Assembly (NCBI GenBank): GCA_019155205.2
Contig: JAHNZQ020003148.1
Location: forward strand, 930,817 to 994,816
Source of the DNA: Gracilaria vermiculophylla
Taxonomy: Eukaryota > Rhodophyta > Florideophyceae > Gracilariales > Gracilariaceae
Direction of reading: 5' to 3'
DNA length: 64,000 nucleotides
Made by a program: the position numbers and the translations under genes. Below the pieces are notes generated by a model, which saw nothing but the letters and a program-made list of their open reading frames with translations, was not told the DNA's origin and made no database searches. Every line of letters begins with the position of its first letter. Positions within the stretch are counted from its first letter, which is position 1. Positions 1 through 11,542 of the stretch are shown piece after piece.

Positions 1-256
1 TTGTGTGTACAATTGCAATCCGCACCAGCAATGCCGCCCTTCACTTCTTTATTTAAACATAGCTTTGCAAACCTCTGCCTTCTACTGTACCAGGGGTTAC
101 TTCGTTTCGCCCACATCAGCCGTCGACCACGAAGAGCTACATTGACTGGGTAAACATAGAGCGCGGGGAGTCCAGCCAATTCTTTCCCGGACCCAGTCTT
201 CGCCTTTCCACACACATTGTCTCCTCTTGCATCTCCGTTTTCCTTCAAAAATTGCC
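1..256. other. Window edge, no gene seen
   Basis: No coding region can be supported here. The last ~50 bases are pyrimidine-rich and lead into a good start context (gccATGggc) at 257, so part of this stretch is probably promoter and 5' leader of the small gene that follows. Confidence 0.4.
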
Positions 257-748
257 ATGGGCCTTGCCACAGGACTTTTCGTTGTTTTGACACTCCAAGT
301 ATTGACGATTGCCGTTGATTCAGTTCCATCTCACGCACAGCTTCAGGAACAGCTGGCACTTATTCCGGAACCCATTTTGCCATCAATCCCACCCACACCA
401 CCAACACCACCCGCGCTACTGACCTGCACCGCACAGACTTGTTTCTCATCGAGTGGAAAAATGTTTCAGTGTAATGATTCCAAGCCAAATGAAGGTCGCA
501 TAACCTTGCTCTCTGCTGAAGAACAAACAGGAATATTCGGTTTAGTGGTCAGGTTCAAAGCGGATGTGAGCAGAAGATTCGTGGATATAGGATTTCTGTT
601 TTTTATTCCCTGGAGAGTCCCTTCCAAGCCGATCACTTGTTTCGAAATTGCTGCTTTCGGGCGGCCGTTTGGATCTTGCTGCGGACCCTGTTCGTCTCGG
701 CAACCCTTTCGTTTCCCGCCGTCTTTATCTTGTTGCGGGCCTTGTTAA
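257..748 (+). CDS. Possible small secreted Pro/Cys-containing protein
   Basis: A 163-residue reading frame whose first ATG lies in a strong start context (gccATGggc). Residues ~1-22 form a hydrophobic segment typical of a signal peptide, followed by a proline/threonine-rich stretch (about residues 40-55) and scattered cysteines. The C-terminus carries the pentapeptide CCGPC twice, the second copy ending the protein. No family was recognised. The frame could instead be the first exon of a longer gene, because no splice signal was verified and the C-terminal third has an atypical composition. It is secreted if the signal peptide is real. Its function is unknown. Confidence 0.4.
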   Translation: MGLATGLFVVLTLQVLTIAVDSVPSHAQLQEQLALIPEPILPSIPPTPPTPPALLTCTAQTCFSSSGKMFQCNDSKPNEGRITLLSAEEQTGIFGLVVRFKADVSRRFVDIGFLFFIPWRVPSKPITCFEIAAFGRPFGSCCGPCSSRQPFRFPPSLSCCGPC

Positions 749-1649
749 GAAATCATGACGCTGACGTTATGCATCATCTTATCGAACGGCAGCATCGTCT
801 TTTTTAGGTCGTTTGCCATATCCCGGAGTTTGAATAAAGAAGAAAGCGGCCATGGAGATACGGTGCTTTAAATGGCTGCACTGCCTCGTTTTGACACATA
901 GTCGAATCCATCATGACTGCAACAAGTGCCTGGAGGGTAGAGGCTTTATGCTCTGACTGGTCGATGCCTCCTTTTTCTCTTCGTTCTTCATCGCTATGCC
1001 CTTTTTATAAGCACACTTAATGTACCTACACGTCCCTTTGCAAGTCCTTCAAAAGAGCTTCATGATCATCTCCATTTCCTGACTCTTCAATTAGACAAAA
1101 TTCGAATTCACGCTGTTGCAATGACCAGAGCTTTTGCTGCTGCATTACTTACATCGGCACAGCTGCGACTGGAATACGTTCCAAAAATACAACACGAATA
1201 CCGCAGAGAAACAATTTGGCAGCACCCATAAACGTAAGTGGCCATGCTGTCAGAATTGGACTCGAACAGATTTCTATAGTAGCTAACGATAAAAACACGT
1301 TTTGTTTACAGCAATAAAAAGAGGATGATTCTTCATGAATGTTGGCTGTATGAGTTATTAGCAAAGGGTTTGGGATAGTGTCGAGTTTTGCGATTATTAG
1401 AAAATTCATATTAGCACCATTTTCGAAAATTAGCAGCTACAACGCACTGCGGTGTGGCATGCCGTATTCTGCTGAGAAGTGAATTTAAATGTTCGAAATA
1501 CAGTGTTTCTCGTACAAAGGCTGCAAATAATTCTGAACGGGACGCTTACCACAATGCTTCTTTTTATCTCATTAAACTCATCGTTATGTAGATTGTTTTG
1601 TCGCTTTTAGATCCCATGCATTTTGTTCAGTACAATCCGCGAGACCACG

Positions 1650-1671
1650 TATATATATATATATATATATA
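1650..1671. repeat. (TA)n microsatellite
   Basis: Uninterrupted alternating T and A for 22 bases. It creates the YIYIYIYI stretch in an overlapping spurious open frame. Confidence 0.9.
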
Positions 1672-2884
1672 CATATTGTACGGCATGTGTACTCTATTCT
1701 ATCACATAGAATTAGACTGTTTTTTTGGGGTTTTGATCGTGCAAGATAGAAGCAACAATAACAAGCAGGCCATCTGGTATTTTGTGATGGTAATATTATC
1801 TAGCTATTTATAAGGACCCTTGAAAAAATATATTTCTCACACCGCATATATAACCATTTCTCTATTTGTTATGGTTGATTCACATTTCTAATGCAAAACG
1901 AAGCAAACTTATTTCTGAAAAAGATAACAAAATCTTCTTTAAATCATACTTAGAAAGATGATCAATGAAAGAGATTTTCAAAACGTCTCGTGTAAATGAA
2001 GTAGAATAATTGAATTTTGATCAATATTATTCTATTTTTGAGCAATACGAATGAAAAGCAAATCAAGAGCAATAACGAAAATGATGTTGCTTCTATTTTT
2101 ATGAAACCTGAATAACTCTAGAAATAATCGCAGCTCTAAATAATATTTATTAGTTTATAAATTGTGTAGAATCTGCAGTGTCTCCTTTATTTGAACAGAA
2201 AATCACGATCGTTTTGCTTTCTAAAGGACATGATCTGAGAAACTTAATAATCAAAAAATAATAATAAACATAATTAATAGAGATAAAATAAAAGTTTGAA
2301 GCCCTTTTTGTAGACGTGTGTATTGTTTAATCGATTGCATAAGAAGTGCATTCTTTTTTATTTTCATCAAAACTGATCTCCGAAATATTCAACATAACTA
2401 GAAATGGAGGGAATCATTTCGGATACATCTGAACATAAAACTTTTAAATTGAATAGTAATTAAAAGGCTCATTATCCCTTGCAAACCGGATTCATGAAAA
2501 ACATCTATAGGGGTATTTATGAACTTGAAACGTTTTGTACTAAATTAAAATGGGCAGGAACTCATTTGATGTTAATTATCAAGAAGGACTAGTGTAAAAT
2601 TTTTAGCTGAAGTATGAAGAATACCAAAGAGACCTGCCTTTTGGCTGATTTGAAATTACGATAAATAAGAAAACCACTTACGTATTTAACAACAGACAAA
2701 CAATTATGTTAATCGAATCAAATAATTTGATTTCAAACTGCGGATCAGAAATCTAAATGTACATGATTCTGAGGTGCTCGAATTGAATGATTCACATTGC
2801 TTACAATCAAACTCTCCGTGTTCTGCCTTTAAATACCAAACTGGAGGGCTGGACGTCCACCGATTGGTGTCCGGCATCGCCGCA

Positions 2885-3050
2885 GTGGCGGTGGTTCAGT
2901 TGGGAGATTGGGGGTTGGGCCTCGCAGGTTGGGTTTCTGCCTGGTCGCGGGTTCAGTTCTTCGGAGCGCTCGTGGGTACCTGGCTTGCGAATGTCGGGCA
3001 GCAATCAAGATATTTTTTTGGTTTTCTTTAATAAACATCATTTTAAAAAG
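2885..3050 (+). repeat. Possible tRNA-derived SINE-like fragment
   Basis: The GC-richer patch contains TGGTTCAGTTGG at 2892-2903, which fits an RNA polymerase III A box. GGTTCAGTTC at 2950-2959 resembles a B box with one or two mismatches. Spacing (58 nt) is longer than in most tRNAs, and I could not fold a cloverleaf, so this is not called a tRNA. An A/T-rich tail with runs of T and A follows. A SINE or decayed tRNA pseudogene is the best guess, held weakly. Confidence 0.25.
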
Positions 3051-4004
3051 GTTGCAGCGAAACGTTCCAATTTTGCATTTCATGGATGGAAGCTGGAAGC
3101 TCCAAACGCTCGTCAAAGGTAGAAAGTTTATGATGCTGACATTTATTTTTTTTATTTGCTCTGCATTACTTTAGTTGAATTTGAGTACACTCGGGAGCCA
3201 TTGTTTATGTTTTGAAGAAGTTAGAGTGCATGAAGACGTATTATCGGAGGTAATTGCTCTGCAGGAAAGGTTGTAGTGTTACCCACGCGTCCACTCACTT
3301 TACTCACAGAAGCATCGCTTTGCCAACGCTTTTATTTGTACAGCGGAGCGAACTTGTAGCTGTTAAAGACAAGGTTGAAAATGTTTCGACATTGGGCAAA
3401 GCGTGCACACATTGGGATAGCGGTGCTGCTTTGCAATTTCCCAACGAGTGTGAGAGATGTCTGAATTGCTCCCGAAGTTTATTACGTCAGTGCTCCATCC
3501 GAGAAATGCATCTCATTGGTTGATTCCTTACTGACACTCTTTTCGACATTCTGAGGACACACCATGGAAAGCTAACTTTACATGGTTTGGGGGCACGCAT
3601 ATGCGATTTTGTTATGGTTATACGAAAAAGTGTTTATATTTCTTGGTGATTCGAATGCTTATGGTATGAATGATTGGGTCCGCCACCCCCAAGCTTATTG
3701 CAGTCTATTCGGAAATCTTCTTTTTGCCAGACGAATTCTTTAACTTTTCAGACAAGTAGGTCCTCATGAAAAGTAATCTCCCATGAACGGCTCTTCTGAC
3801 GGCATCATTGTGGCATCATAGTCGAGGTCACCGAATCGGATAATTTTGAACAAAGTCATTGTCGATCTCTCTTTCACTTTTTCAGCCTGTTTCTCGATCT
3901 AAACGTCATGACAGGCCCACATTCTGCAGCGATCAGAGTTCAAATACTGTAAGCAAATCAGTTTCACTATAGAATGCTCAGAAATACGTTCTTTTTTCGT
4001 TCTC

Positions 4005-4349
4005 TCATGGTGATTCGCACTGCCTCTTCGGCTGATGCCTTACGTCTTCTTTATCATAATCAGCCGAGCTAAAATATGGCTTGGCAGGAGTTCTGCCTTG
4101 CTTTAAAAATAGTTCTCTCTCTTGAAGAAGGCCGTATACCTTGACGGCCAGTGCTTCATCATGTCTATCAGGGACATATCCCTCCTTTCGCTTAGTGTCA
4201 GTAGTTCTTTGTTCCGTACCGAACTGGTAAAAGGGCATAAAATATAGTACGTGATCGACATCTTTTTTTGCCGGAGTCCCGCAGTGACAGCGGGGCATTT
4301 TTCCTTCAACATAAGTACTCACTGGGTGCAGAGGCAGATGATATCTTTA
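4005..4349 (-). mobile_element. Fragment of a non-LTR retrotransposon ORF2 C-terminus
   Basis: The minus-strand frame from 4346 to 4005 encodes a segment with C-x-C-G-x-P...D-V-D-H-V-L followed by P-F-Y, around 4225-4290. This spacing matches the zinc-knuckle-like C-x-C...H-V-L...C-P motif at the C-terminal end of LINE (Jockey/I-like) polyproteins, downstream of reverse transcriptase/RNase H. The first-strand frame is closed by a stop at about 4347, and the expected last cysteine is replaced by methionine, so the piece is a decayed remnant. No intact reverse transcriptase is nearby. The RNase H remnant at 22.8-23.7 kb may come from a related element. Confidence 0.45.
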
Positions 4350-4695
4350 TTTCCTCGTCAATTTGGACTCACTGAAGCGATTGCTAGTATTTACAACGCC
4401 AGTTCTCTTGAGGCCAGTGAGTATTTGTCAAAGCTGTGTTAGCATTGCAATTCATTTCAATTCAAAATTTCATCTCGTCAGTGAGTGACTCATAGTACAA
4501 AGGCTTCTATGATACTCGTGTCTGATGAGCTGACTCAAGCTGTGCCATTGAACAGAGCACAGGTACTGGTATGACCGTGAAAGCACTACGGCAATGGCGA
4601 TCAGTATTTTTCCAAAGACCTCGAGCTATGGGCCAACCATTGCAATTTTTCGTTGTTCGTCTCGATGCGCTCATGAGCCATGAACAGTGCTGTAG
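4350..4695. other. Intergenic, 3' flank of ZNF598-like gene
   Basis: No gene is supported. It probably contains the 3' UTR of the minus-strand RING protein gene and the truncation end of the LINE-like fragment. Confidence 0.4.
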
Positions 4696-7248
4696 TTATT
4701 GCCCTTCCGGATTCATACTGCTCTTGATCTCTCTCTTTTTCTGCTGCGCTTTCTTTCGTTCCCAAGCAAAACCATAACCGCCAGCGCCGATCTTGGGAAC
4801 GCTGCTCCTTTGAAGGGCTTCTCGTCGCGCTTTGGCGATTTGAACAACGTCGATTACCTTGCTGGGTTTCCCAGATTCGCTGCTTTGCGCGCTGGATGCT
4901 TGTGCCGCTGCTGACTCATCAGATCCAGATATCGACCGAAAATCGGGGATTTCAGTGGATGCCAAAACAACCGAACGGGGAGGCGTTGCTGGACGACGCC
5001 TGTTTCCAGGTCCACGCCGCTTCCCTCCTCGTCCATTACTCCCGGCCCCACCCCACACAGCTCCAACGCGCATTGAGACATCAGCCGAAGGACCGGTATC
5101 CTGACTAGGCTGGGCTGCAGCTCTACTTGGAGCAGGGCGTTGAGATGTCTCACTATTTGACGTTGCAAGGGCAGGGAAGTCTGCAAGTGATGACGACGCA
5201 ACAGCTCTCGGAGTAGGGATATTCGACCTTTTCGAATTTGCCGCAGTAGGAGGCACAGCTGTGCTTGCGCTCGCAGAAGGCAAAGATGGAAAAGAATTGC
5301 TGGAAATCGTTGATGATCCTGAAGCAGAAGCTGGTGTACCAGTGACCCTCATGTTTCTAAGGAGCCCGTTCGGGGGAGTTTCTCTCAATAACGAAGCGGC
5401 AGTCTTTCGCTGTTCCGGCGCCCTATTTCCACGACCGGCATTGGGCGGTGGTTTTGTTGCGGAAGAAGATGATGCTTGGCTGGGCTCTTGTTGCGGTGTG
5501 GATGTTGTCCTGTTGACGCGCCCAAGTCGTGGGAACTCTTCAGGGCCCAATGTCCCAAACCGTTGCGCCTTTGTTTTCCTCATGCGCGGCGGGGGGGCAT
5601 CTGATAGCGTTGGAAACTGCTCGGGCTGCCCATTAGAAGCTTGCTGAGAGGATGCAGTTGGCCCACTGGGATTAAGATATCCATCTTCGCTGCCAGGGGT
5701 GCTGGTTCTTCGTAAACAAACCTGGAGCAATGGCTCTCGAAGGAGAGGATTGGGCAGCAGAGCAACCAACTCCGGTAGAATATCGCGAACAGCAGCTCGA
5801 ACGCCGAAACTATCAACAACCGCGTCATAATACGCCTCGGCACCCTTGGTTCCTTGTTGGAAGGATGCAGAAGTTGAGCGAAATTCTTCGTATTCGGCAG
5901 GTTCAAGTAACGAACGCATTGTCCTAACCAGCATAGTGTTTCGCGCTTGTCTTTCCTCACCGTCTCTCGGAAGGCTAAGGGGATGAAAGCGCCCGTCGTC
6001 TGGTCTGCGGGTCACGGCGGAAACATTTTCCTCTCCAGACTCGGTGTTCGACACGGTGGTATCCACTGGTTGCGGCGCGGAAGCTATTGTAGAGGACTGA
6101 GCTGCAAGATGTGAGCTGGACGATGAAGCAGGAGGGTCGTCGTCGGCGTCTGGTATAGAATCCAGCATGGTATCGTCCGGATTCAAAGCACCTGAAAACA
6201 CAACGTTCGAGGAGAGAAACGCTCGTCGCCGAGCAGCTTGAAGCTCACGTTCGCGCTCCACATCCCTGGGTGAATGCATTGCAGACCGTCTTGGCTCATC
6301 ATCTCGGTGGAGATCGTGCAAATTTACGCGAAGTGCGCGAGACCGACTACCCCGTGAAGCTTCAGCATGGCGAGTGTGAATGTGGGCCTGTAGTTCGATA
6401 TTGGATGCAAAGACAACGCCACGGCATGATTGGTGTTGACAGACGTAGTGCTCATTCTCATAATGACGCTCCAGCTGCTCAAAGTTCAGATAGTATTCGT
6501 GCATTCTGTTGTTGCGTTCGCATACCGAGCATGTTTCGTGATGCTCTTGCAAGTGAGAGTAAATGGAATCGTCATCCAAAAAGTATTTTCTGCAGAACTT
6601 GCACATAGGATGTTGCTTTCGCATGTGAGCTCGTTGTCGAGAGCTGTAGGTACGATCTTTGTCCAGCGGGTACAGCTGCAGTTCGGACACGAACGACTTT
6701 CTCCCTTTGAAGCAAATGTTACAATAGACGCAGCGATGAAGTGTTCTGGCGTGAGCTCGCAGTTGTTCGGCGGAGGGAAACACGGAGGTTGATGCATCTT
6801 TCTGTGAACAAGAGCGATGGGAACACTTCCAACCCCTGAAGTCACGAAGCTGTTCGTACCTGCCACGATCGATAAACCAAATGTCGACCTTTTTGTCGTG
6901 GAAGGCGCGGGGCAAAGCAACGGCCTCCTCAAATTTCATGCCAGGTTTGTACTGGTTTAGAGGAACAATGACTACCTGTTTCACAGTATCATTGCACATG
7001 ACGCAAGTTTTGCGATCGTACAAAACGCGCATGCGGTGAAAGCAATCGCCGCAAACGACATGAGGACAGTGGCCTACAGCCCAGTCGACAGCTGCCTCGG
7101 CGCAGATGGAACAGATAGTGGAGGGCATTTCGTTGTGCGGCGGTTGGGCAGCCGACGAGTCCGCGGCGCGGCTGTCGGGTTGAGAGTTGGCCTGGCGGGT
7201 GCGCTTTGGGTTGGAAGCCTTGTTCCGTCTAGCGTTGCGTTGGGGCAT
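4696..7248 (-). CDS. ZNF598: ZNF598/HEL2-type RING E3 ubiquitin ligase
   Basis: An 850-residue protein of the ZNF598 (human)/Hel2 (yeast) family. These are ribosome-associated ubiquitin ligases that mark small-subunit proteins on collided ribosomes to start ribosome-associated quality control. A RING finger begins at Cys46 (C-S-I-C...C-P-H-V-V-C-G-D-C...C-V-M-C). It is followed by the family's characteristic series of C2H2-like fingers (about residues 135-320: C-x2-C...H pairs, including C-K-F-C-R-K-Y-F and C-S-V-C). A long Ser/Pro/Ala-rich low-complexity region follows, and the C-terminus is basic (W-E-R-K-K-A-Q-Q-K-K-R). The ATG at 7248 has A at -3; an alternative ATG nine bases upstream (7257) adds three residues. 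No intron is needed. The gene is divergent to the glycine decarboxylase gene across ~1.2 kb. Confidence 0.85.
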   Translation of the reverse strand: MPQRNARRNKASNPKRTRQANSQPDSRAADSSAAQPPHNEMPSTICSICAEAAVDWAVGHCPHVVCGDCFHRMRVLYDRKTCVMCNDTVKQVVIVPLNQYKPGMKFEEAVALPRAFHDKKVDIWFIDRGRYEQLRDFRGWKCSHRSCSQKDASTSVFPSAEQLRAHARTLHRCVYCNICFKGRKSFVSELQLYPLDKDRTYSSRQRAHMRKQHPMCKFCRKYFLDDDSIYSHLQEHHETCSVCERNNRMHEYYLNFEQLERHYENEHYVCQHQSCRGVVFASNIELQAHIHTRHAEASRGSRSRALRVNLHDLHRDDEPRRSAMHSPRDVERERELQAARRRAFLSSNVVFSGALNPDDTMLDSIPDADDDPPASSSSSHLAAQSSTIASAPQPVDTTVSNTESGEENVSAVTRRPDDGRFHPLSLPRDGEERQARNTMLVRTMRSLLEPAEYEEFRSTSASFQQGTKGAEAYYDAVVDSFGVRAAVRDILPELVALLPNPLLREPLLQVCLRRTSTPGSEDGYLNPSGPTASSQQASNGQPEQFPTLSDAPPPRMRKTKAQRFGTLGPEEFPRLGRVNRTTSTPQQEPSQASSSSATKPPPNAGRGNRAPEQRKTAASLLRETPPNGLLRNMRVTGTPASASGSSTISSNSFPSLPSASASTAVPPTAANSKRSNIPTPRAVASSSLADFPALATSNSETSQRPAPSRAAAQPSQDTGPSADVSMRVGAVWGGAGSNGRGGKRRGPGNRRRPATPPRSVVLASTEIPDFRSISGSDESAAAQASSAQSSESGKPSKVIDVVQIAKARREALQRSSVPKIGAGGYGFAWERKKAQQKKREIKSSMNPEGQ

Positions 7249-8431
7249 TGTGAGCATAGGAACGAGGCGGGCAGGCGGTGACGAAACGAACGGGAGAATG
7301 CGGCACGAACTGGAAGCACGTAGTGACGCGCAACCCGGCTGCAGCAGGCGCGCGCACAGGCGCAATGCGCCGCGGGCGGCAGCGCGCTAGTTGACAATGC
7401 GGCGCTGTCGGCGCGTGCCAGCGGCTTGAGCCGGAGGGAGCGGTAATTGGATCGCAGAGACGGTTTGTGCACCAAGAGCCGTTTTGGCAGACAGCTTGAG
7501 AAGAGGCAGACAGGATGGGCACCGACACCTGAATTGTGGCGCTGGACAGGGGCACACGACGACCAATAGGACATTGGCGTGTTTCTGGTTTTTTGCTTGT
7601 TTCACGCGTCGAACAGATTTTTATCAGTGGCGCGAGAGCGGAACACGCGGGCGAAGCGAAGCATATGTGAAGCTTTAACCCTTTCTGGGCCCCCGTACTC
7701 AGGCAACAAAGGGCATAATGGGTGGCGGTGGTGCCGCGCCGCGCACACCGCGTGTGAGCGCACGGCTGCAAGCTGGCGCGAGCCTTCAACAACCGAACGC
7801 GTGACAATGCGCGCCTGCACCAGGAGAGGGGCCACGTGTCCGTGACGTGCCGTCACGCAATTCCATCGGCCTCGCCCAATCCCTCCGCAGCGTCAACCAA
7901 CGGCGGGACGCCAGGTGGCGCGCGACCCGCCTCCAACTTTCAGCCACGCGCGATGCGTTCGCCGCGGCTGCTGGCAGAAGGCGCTCGTGCTGCGGGCACA
8001 ACCAATCGAAATGCTCAATGAGAGGTCAAGATGCGTTGTCTCCGCCACGTGTGTGACGTGCTTCACGATTGCTATCGTTTTGTGGCGAAAACGCGCTCAC
8101 GCGAAGCTCGCGGTCTCACATTTGCACGATGGCCTTGCCGTTGTGGATACGAATCTCACCCGCGACCAAGCATCGCTCAACCACCTGCCCCGTCATCACC
8201 TAGAGATAGTACGCACCCGCCCTCCATTGACGCCTCGTTCCGCGCGTTATAAAAACCTCCATCTCCGCACAGGCGCAACGGCTGCGCTAGTGTCTCCAAC
8301 GCCCACTTTCCCGGCTTGCTCACGGTCCGGACGCAGGAGTTCTCCTTTGCTCTGTGTGCTCTTGTTCGGTCCTTGGGTCGCCCTTTCCCCCGGCTTTTCT
8401 TAGTTCTATTCCATCAATAGTCATTTCCGCA
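7249..8431. promoter_or_regulatory. Divergent promoter region between ZNF598-like and GLDC genes
   Basis: A GC-rich, CpG-rich intergenic stretch of ~1.2 kb between two divergently transcribed genes. Open frames in it on both strands look like composition artefacts. A TATAAAA box at 8248-8254 lies about 180 bases before the GLDC start codon and is well placed for a pyrimidine-rich leader. No comparable TATA element was found for the ZNF598 side. Confidence 0.5.
8248..8254 (+). promoter_or_regulatory. TATA box of GLDC gene
   Basis: TATAAAA in GC-rich surroundings (cgcgttataaaaacc), ~180 nt upstream of the P-protein ATG. It is inferred from motif and position only. Confidence 0.5.
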
Positions 8432-11400
8432 ATGGGCGCCCTTCGAACCTTTGCCACCTTGTCTCGTCGTGCCGGCATTCTATCTGCCCCTCGACTCCCG
8501 TCATTCGCGTCGACCACTGCTCGAATCGCGCCATCTTTGACTCGGTTTTCCCCCACCTCATCCCAAACTCATGCGTTGCACCTGCGTTCCTTCTCCGCCG
8601 TACCGGAGCTTTTTCAGCCTACAGACGGTTTTGCCAAGCGCCACAACAACTCTTCGAAAGATGTGTCCGAGATGTTGCAGTCGCTCGGTCTCTCAGACAT
8701 TCAACAACTCATCGACCAGACCGTGCCCAACTCCATTCGTAACCACAGAGAACTGAGTGTGGGTGCACCGCTTTCAGAGACCGAAGCCCTTGCGATGCTT
8801 AAGGAGAAGGCGTCCAAAAACCAACTCTTTCAAAACCACATCGGGATGGGATACTACGGCACCCTCACTCCAAACGTGATCCTACGCAATGTTCTAGAAA
8901 ACCCTGGCTGGTACACCCAGTACACACCGTACCAGGCTGAGATTGCCCAGGGAAGATTGGAGTCTCTTCTCAACTACCAGACCATGGTCTCAGATATCAC
9001 TGGTCTCCCAGTTGCCAACGCTTCTCTCCTTGACGAGGCCACGGCTGCCGCGGAGGCTATGTCCATGTGCTTCAACATTGGAAGAAGAAAGAAAACTTCT
9101 TTCTTTGTCAGTGAACTCTGCCACCCCCAGACCATCGACCTTGTCAAAACCCGTGCGGAAGGTTTTGGAGTCAACGTCATCGTTGGAGATCACAACACTT
9201 TGGACTTCTCCAAAGAAACTGACCTGTGTGGTACTTTGATACAATATCCAGCGACAGATGGCACGGTCGATAATTATGAGAGTTTCATTGAGAAAACGCA
9301 TGCTGCAGGAGCAAAGGTTGTCATGGCTACCGATTTGCTTGCGCTCACCACGCTGAAGACTCCCGGTGAGATGGGAGCAGACTTTGCAGTTGGAAATTCT
9401 CAGCGGTTTGGAGTCCCAATGGGGTATGGTGGTCCTCATGCAGCCTTCTTTGTCACCAGGGAGGAATTTAAGAGACAGCTTCCCGGACGCATTATCGGGG
9501 TAAGCCGTGACGCTGCCGGGGGTCCTTGCTTGCGTATGGCCATGCAAACCCGTGAACAGCACATCCGTCGTGACAAAGCTACCTCCAACATCTGTACTGC
9601 CCAAGCTCTACTTGCCAACATGGCTGCCATGTATGGTGTCTACCACGGCCCGGAGGGTCTGAAAAAAATCGCTGAGAAAACTGCTGGACTAGCTCGCGTT
9701 TTCGCATCCTCTGCTGCTAAACTTGGGTATAGTGTCCCGTCTGTGAACTCATTCTTTGACACTGTCAAAATCTCATTCGACTCTACATCCGAGGCTGATG
9801 CTCTTCTGACAGCCCTGCGGGAGAAGGAAATCAACTGTCGCAAGCTCAGCGACACTGAGCTTACATTCTCGTTTGACGAAACACATAGCTTGGAAAGTGT
9901 GGAGAAGGTTGTGGGTGTGCTCGCATCTCAAAAGGGGAAAACAGTGAACGTCTCGAAAATTGCGGAGGAACAGGCCAAAACCTCCACCAGTCAAATCTAT
10001 GGTTCTCAAGCTCGTACATCAGAATTTATGACTCACCCTGTGTTCAACTCTATGCACACAGAACATGAACTGCTTCGTTACATTCACCGTCTTCAAGCCC
10101 GAGACTTATCACTTACCCATTCAATGATCGCTCTTGGCTCCTGCACCATGAAGTTGAACTCCACATCCGAGATGATTCCTATCACTTGGCCGGAACTCGC
10201 CACCCCTCATCCGTTTGCTCCCCCGGATCAGATGAAAGGGTACTACGAATTGTTTGATGATTTGCGAAAAGATTTGGCGGACATTACAGGCTTCCACTCT
10301 GTGTGCCTTCAACCCAACTCTGGTGCGCAAGGTGAGTACACCGGTCTATTGGCTATCAAAAAGTATCATGAAAGCAGAGGCGATTTCCAAAGGAATGTAT
10401 GCATTATTCCTCTCAGTGCCCATGGAACGAACCCTGCCTCGGCAGCTATGCTTGGCATGAAAATCGTTACAGTTGGGTGTGACGAGAATGGTAATGTCGA
10501 TGTGGACGAGTTGCGTGCCAAAGCTGAGAAGCACAAGGAAAATCTTTCTGCTCTTATGATTACTTACCCGTCAACTCACGGTGTTTTCGAAGATTCCATT
10601 AAGGAAGTCTGCCAGATTATTCATGATAATGGAGGGCAAGTCTACATGGACGGAGCGAACATGAACGCTCAGGTTGGAATATGCTCGCCGGGTGAAATCG
10701 GTGCTGACGTGTGCCATCTTAATCTGCATAAGACTTTCTGTATCCCTCACGGAGGTGGCGGTCCAGGCATGGGACCTATCGGAGTTGCAAAGCAGCTTGC
10801 TCCGTTCCTTCCCGATCATCCCGTCATCTCTCCGCCGAATCCGGACAAGGTTGATAACAAAGGTATGGTGACCGGGTGTGTGTCGGCGGCGCCATATGGC
10901 TCTTCAGCCATTCTTCCAATTTCGTACATGTATATCAAGATGATGGGATCTGAGGGTCTCCGACAGGCCACGGAGCAGGCAATTTTGAACGCCAACTACA
11001 TGGCCAACCGCCTTCAAAGCTCGTTCAACATTTTGTTTCGCGGAACTGAAGGGCGCGTGGCCCATGAATTCATTCTTGACCTTCGCCCCTTCAAAGCCAG
11101 CTGTGGAATCACCGAAACGGATGTGGCGAAAAGGCTGCAAGATTACGGTTTCCACGCACCGACCATGAGCTGGCCCGTTTCAGGAACTCTTATGGTTGAG
11201 CCAACTGAGTCGGAGAGCAAGGCTGAGTTGGACAAATTCTGTGACGCGATGATTATGATTCGCGAGGAAATTCGTGCCGTGGAGGAGGGGCGCATGGACA
11301 AGGAAGACAATCCTTTGAAGCAAGCGCCGCACACTGCTGCCGTTGTTTCCAGCGAGGAATGGGACCGTCGTTACCCTCGTGCACTCGGAGCTTTCCCAGC

Positions 11401-11542
11401 CGATTGGGTTCAGCAAGCGAAGTTCTGGCCCAGTGTATCTCGCGTTGATGACGTGTATGGTGATCGTAACCTGGTTTGCACTTGCCCGCCAATTTCCGAA
11501 TACGTTCAAGACGAGGACGAAAGAATTGCAAATGTTGCATGA
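8432..11542 (+). CDS. GLDC: Glycine dehydrogenase (decarboxylating), P protein of the glycine cleavage system
   Basis: A 1036-residue, intronless protein, full length for a eukaryotic P protein. It decarboxylates glycine and passes the aminomethyl group to the lipoyl H protein in mitochondria, and is the key step of photorespiratory glycine oxidation in algae and plants. The first ~60 residues are rich in Arg, Ser, Ala and Leu without acids, as expected for a mitochondrial presequence. The PLP site is clear: the motif H-L-N-L-H-K-T-F followed by [12 protein letters not shown], with the Schiff-base lysine in the first part. The glycine-rich [10 protein letters not shown] motif is also present. 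Start ATG at 8432 (cgcaATGggc); the upstream in-frame codons are non-ATG. A TATA box lies upstream and AATAAA lies ~70 bases downstream of the stop. Confidence 0.97.
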   Translation: MGALRTFATLSRRAGILSAPRLPSFASTTARIAPSLTRFSPTSSQTHALHLRSFSAVPELFQPTDGFAKRHNNSSKDVSEMLQSLGLSDIQQLIDQTVPNSIRNHRELSVGAPLSETEALAMLKEKASKNQLFQNHIGMGYYGTLTPNVILRNVLENPGWYTQYTPYQAEIAQGRLESLLNYQTMVSDITGLPVANASLLDEATAAAEAMSMCFNIGRRKKTSFFVSELCHPQTIDLVKTRAEGFGVNVIVGDHNTLDFSKETDLCGTLIQYPATDGTVDNYESFIEKTHAAGAKVVMATDLLALTTLKTPGEMGADFAVGNSQRFGVPMGYGGPHAAFFVTREEFKRQLPGRIIGVSRDAAGGPCLRMAMQTREQHIRRDKATSNICTAQALLANMAAMYGVYHGPEGLKKIAEKTAGLARVFASSAAKLGYSVPSVNSFFDTVKISFDSTSEADALLTALREKEINCRKLSDTELTFSFDETHSLESVEKVVGVLASQKGKTVNVSKIAEEQAKTSTSQIYGSQARTSEFMTHPVFNSMHTEHELLRYIHRLQARDLSLTHSMIALGSCTMKLNSTSEMIPITWPELATPHPFAPPDQMKGYYELFDDLRKDLADITGFHSVCLQPNSGAQGEYTGLLAIKKYHESRGDFQRNVCIIPLSAHGTNPASAAMLGMKIVTVGCDENGNVDVDELRAKAEKHKENLSALMITYPSTHGVFEDSIKEVCQIIHDNGGQVYMDGANMNAQVGICSPGEIGADVCHLNLHKTFCIPHGGGGPGMGPIGVAKQLAPFLPDHPVISPPNPDKVDNKGMVTGCVSAAPYGSSAILPISYMYIKMMGSEGLRQATEQAILNANYMANRLQSSFNILFRGTEGRVAHEFILDLRPFKASCGITETDVAKRLQDYGFHAPTMSWPVSGTLMVEPTESESKAELDKFCDAMIMIREEIRAVEEGRMDKEDNPLKQAPHTAAVVSSEEWDRRYPRALGAFPADWVQQAKFWPSVSRVDDVYGDRNLVCTCPPISEYVQDEDERIANVA

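Larger units (their letters stand above)
749..4004. other. AT-rich intergenic region with a TA microsatellite and a GC-richer insert
   Basis: About 3.2 kb without a supportable gene. It is strongly AT-rich between about 1,400 and 2,780. A (TA)n microsatellite lies at 1650-1671. Around 2830-3010 the composition becomes abruptly GC-richer, and this piece contains tRNA-like pol III promoter boxes (described separately). Short open frames here have no convincing composition, start context or recognisable domain. Confidence 0.5.

Noticed and set aside
1598..1813. Open frame with YIYIYIYI
   Set aside because: Created by a TA microsatellite; starts at a non-ATG codon.
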